From Comamonadaceae bacterium (GTDB lineage: Bacteria > Pseudomonadota > Gammaproteobacteria > Burkholderiales > Burkholderiaceae): a DNA stretch of 7,311 nt. Location of the stretch: the NCBI GenBank assembly GCA_947455875.1, contig CANGSD010000053.1, positions 1 through 7,311 of the forward strand, read 5' to 3'. This document shows positions 6,639 to 7,311 of the stretch, piece by piece. The number at the start of each line of letters is the position of its first letter. Position 1 is the stretch's first letter. A model generated the notes under the pieces. That model was not told the origin of the DNA and did no database searches. It saw nothing but the letters and a program-made list of their open reading frames with translations. Position numbers and translations under genes: made by a program.

Positions 6639-6681
6639 GGGGTGCTCCTAGAGTGTGGGAATGCAGGGGATGGTGAGGGCT

Positions 6682-7227
6682 TCACGCCCCCGCTATCAAC
6701 TTATGGACCAGATCGGCGGTGGTGTTCGCCTTGTATTTGCGCATGAGGCGGGCTCGGTAGATTTCCACGGTGCGGTGGCTGATCGTCAGGGCCTTGCCGA
6801 TTTCCTTGGACGTCATGCCATCGAGCAGGCGCGCGGCCACTTCGCGCTCGCGCGGGGTGAGTTCGGCGCCCACCGGCCGCTGCGCGCTCAGGTCTTCAAA
6901 GGACCAGATGCCTGCCTCGTGCGGCGCGCCTGGCACCAGAGCGCGCCCCGATACATGGCACCAAAACAACTCGCCGGTGGCCCGCTTCATGATGCGGTCG
7001 TCGGCGTACGAGCCGCGGGCATTGAGGATGGGAGCCATGCGCGCACCCAGTCGCTCGTATTCGTCGGCGCTCGGATACAGGACCTGAAAAGTCTGTCCGA
7101 TCAACTGCTCGCGCGAGGCGGCAAACATCTCGCACAAGGCCTGGTTGCAGTCGACGATCCCGCGGTTTCTCGACAGGCACAGCCCCACGGGCGCCAGGTC
7201 GAAGGCGGTGCGGTAGTCGACGTCCAT
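6682..7227 (-). CDS. PAS-LuxR family one-component transcriptional regulator
   Basis: The 181-residue product has an N-terminal PAS domain (about 5-115; APVGLCLSRNRGIVDCNQALCEMF split as APVGLCLSRNRG at 12-23 and IVDCNQALCEMF at 24-35) and a C-terminal LuxR/NarL-type helix-turn-helix (about 121-181). The latter starts at LTPREREVAARLLDG and has SKEIGKALTISHRTVEIYRARLM (split: SKEIGKALTIS at 140-150, HRTVEIYRARLM at 151-162) as scaffold and recognition helices. There is no receiver domain, so it is not a phosphorelay response regulator; the PAS domain is the likely sensor. Four cysteines in the PAS part (C17, C27, C32, C90) could sense redox, but no cofactor motif is evident. The start at 7227 is the only good in-frame ATG and has no clear Shine-Dalgarno. 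The gene precedes the AhpD-like gene, a likely target. Confidence 0.92.
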   Translation of the reverse strand: MDVDYRTAFDLAPVGLCLSRNRGIVDCNQALCEMFAASREQLIGQTFQVLYPSADEYERLGARMAPILNARGSYADDRIMKRATGELFWCHVSGRALVPGAPHEAGIWSFEDLSAQRPVGAELTPREREVAARLLDGMTSKEIGKALTISHRTVEIYRARLMRKYKANTTADLVHKLIAGA

Positions 7228-7311
7228 AGGGTGGGGCTTTAGGGAAAACTACGTAAAGGAATAAGTAGTATCGTAGCGGTTCTCCGGCGCACGGCGCGCC
7301 GGGGTTTCCCA
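7228..7311 (-). promoter_or_regulatory. AT-rich upstream region of the PAS-LuxR gene with an inverted repeat
   Basis: Bases 7248-7269 hold the inverted repeat ACTAC-N12-GTAGT, with the internal palindrome TACGTA (7250-7255). On the minus strand TAC triplets recur, including TACTTAT (7267-7261), which fits the NarL-type heptamer TACYNMT. The stretch is clearly more AT-rich than its surroundings. Autoregulation by the LuxR-type product is plausible. No clear -35/-10 pair is assigned, and the region is cut by the window edge. Confidence 0.35.

Noticed and set aside
7284..7302. GC-rich hairpin CCGGCGC-N5-GCGCCGG followed by GGTTT, terminator-like on the plus strand
   Set aside because: No plus-strand gene ends before it in this window and the T-run is only three bases, so it cannot be assigned. 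It may belong to a neighbour beyond the edge.

Overview
The window is GC-rich, densely coded bacterial chromosome. Protein content and layout (gcvTHP operon behind a tandem glycine riboswitch, next to an ETF:ubiquinone oxidoreductase) suggest a betaproteobacterium of the order Burkholderiales, possibly Comamonadaceae-like. That placement is inferred from general likeness and was not tested by a search. I see no mobile element, CRISPR array, tRNA or rRNA. Seven protein-coding genes have intact frames and one (gcvP) runs off the left edge.

Left part (1-2984, minus strand): the glycine cleavage operon in the order gcvT, gcvH, gcvP. GcvT (aminomethyltransferase), GcvH (lipoyl carrier, intact lipoylation lysine) and the N-terminal 367 residues of GcvP (decarboxylase) are present. 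Upstream of gcvT lies a well-formed tandem glycine riboswitch (about 2744-2973). It is preceded by a plausible -10 box and followed by an expression platform that looks translational rather than transcriptional. Together these make a glycine-responsive unit that breaks glycine down to CO2, ammonia, NADH and methylene-tetrahydrofolate.

Middle (3022-6054): the gene for electron-transfer flavoprotein:ubiquinone oxidoreductase (minus strand) is divergent from a two-gene plus-strand unit, an SDR-family oxidoreductase followed 3 bp later by a hotdog-fold acyl-CoA thioesterase. The grouping suggests acyl-CoA or fatty-acid-type metabolism, with ETF-QO passing electrons from acyl-CoA dehydrogenases to the quinone pool.

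Right part (6063-7311, minus strand): a PAS-LuxR one-component regulator followed by an AhpD-like peroxidase-related protein, probably cotranscribed. Their unit converges on the thioesterase gene. An 18-bp perfect palindrome spans both stop codons and may act as a compact two-way terminator. The region upstream of the regulator is AT-rich and holds an inverted repeat that could be its operator.

Most of the window is ordinary metabolism. The points worth a second look are RNA-level: a GNRA-capped hairpin filling the linker between the two glycine aptamers, an apparent lack of a 5' leader before aptamer 1, a possible Shine-Dalgarno-sequestering helix that competes with P1 of aptamer 2, and the shared stop-codon palindrome. 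I found no convincing novel multi-gene system.
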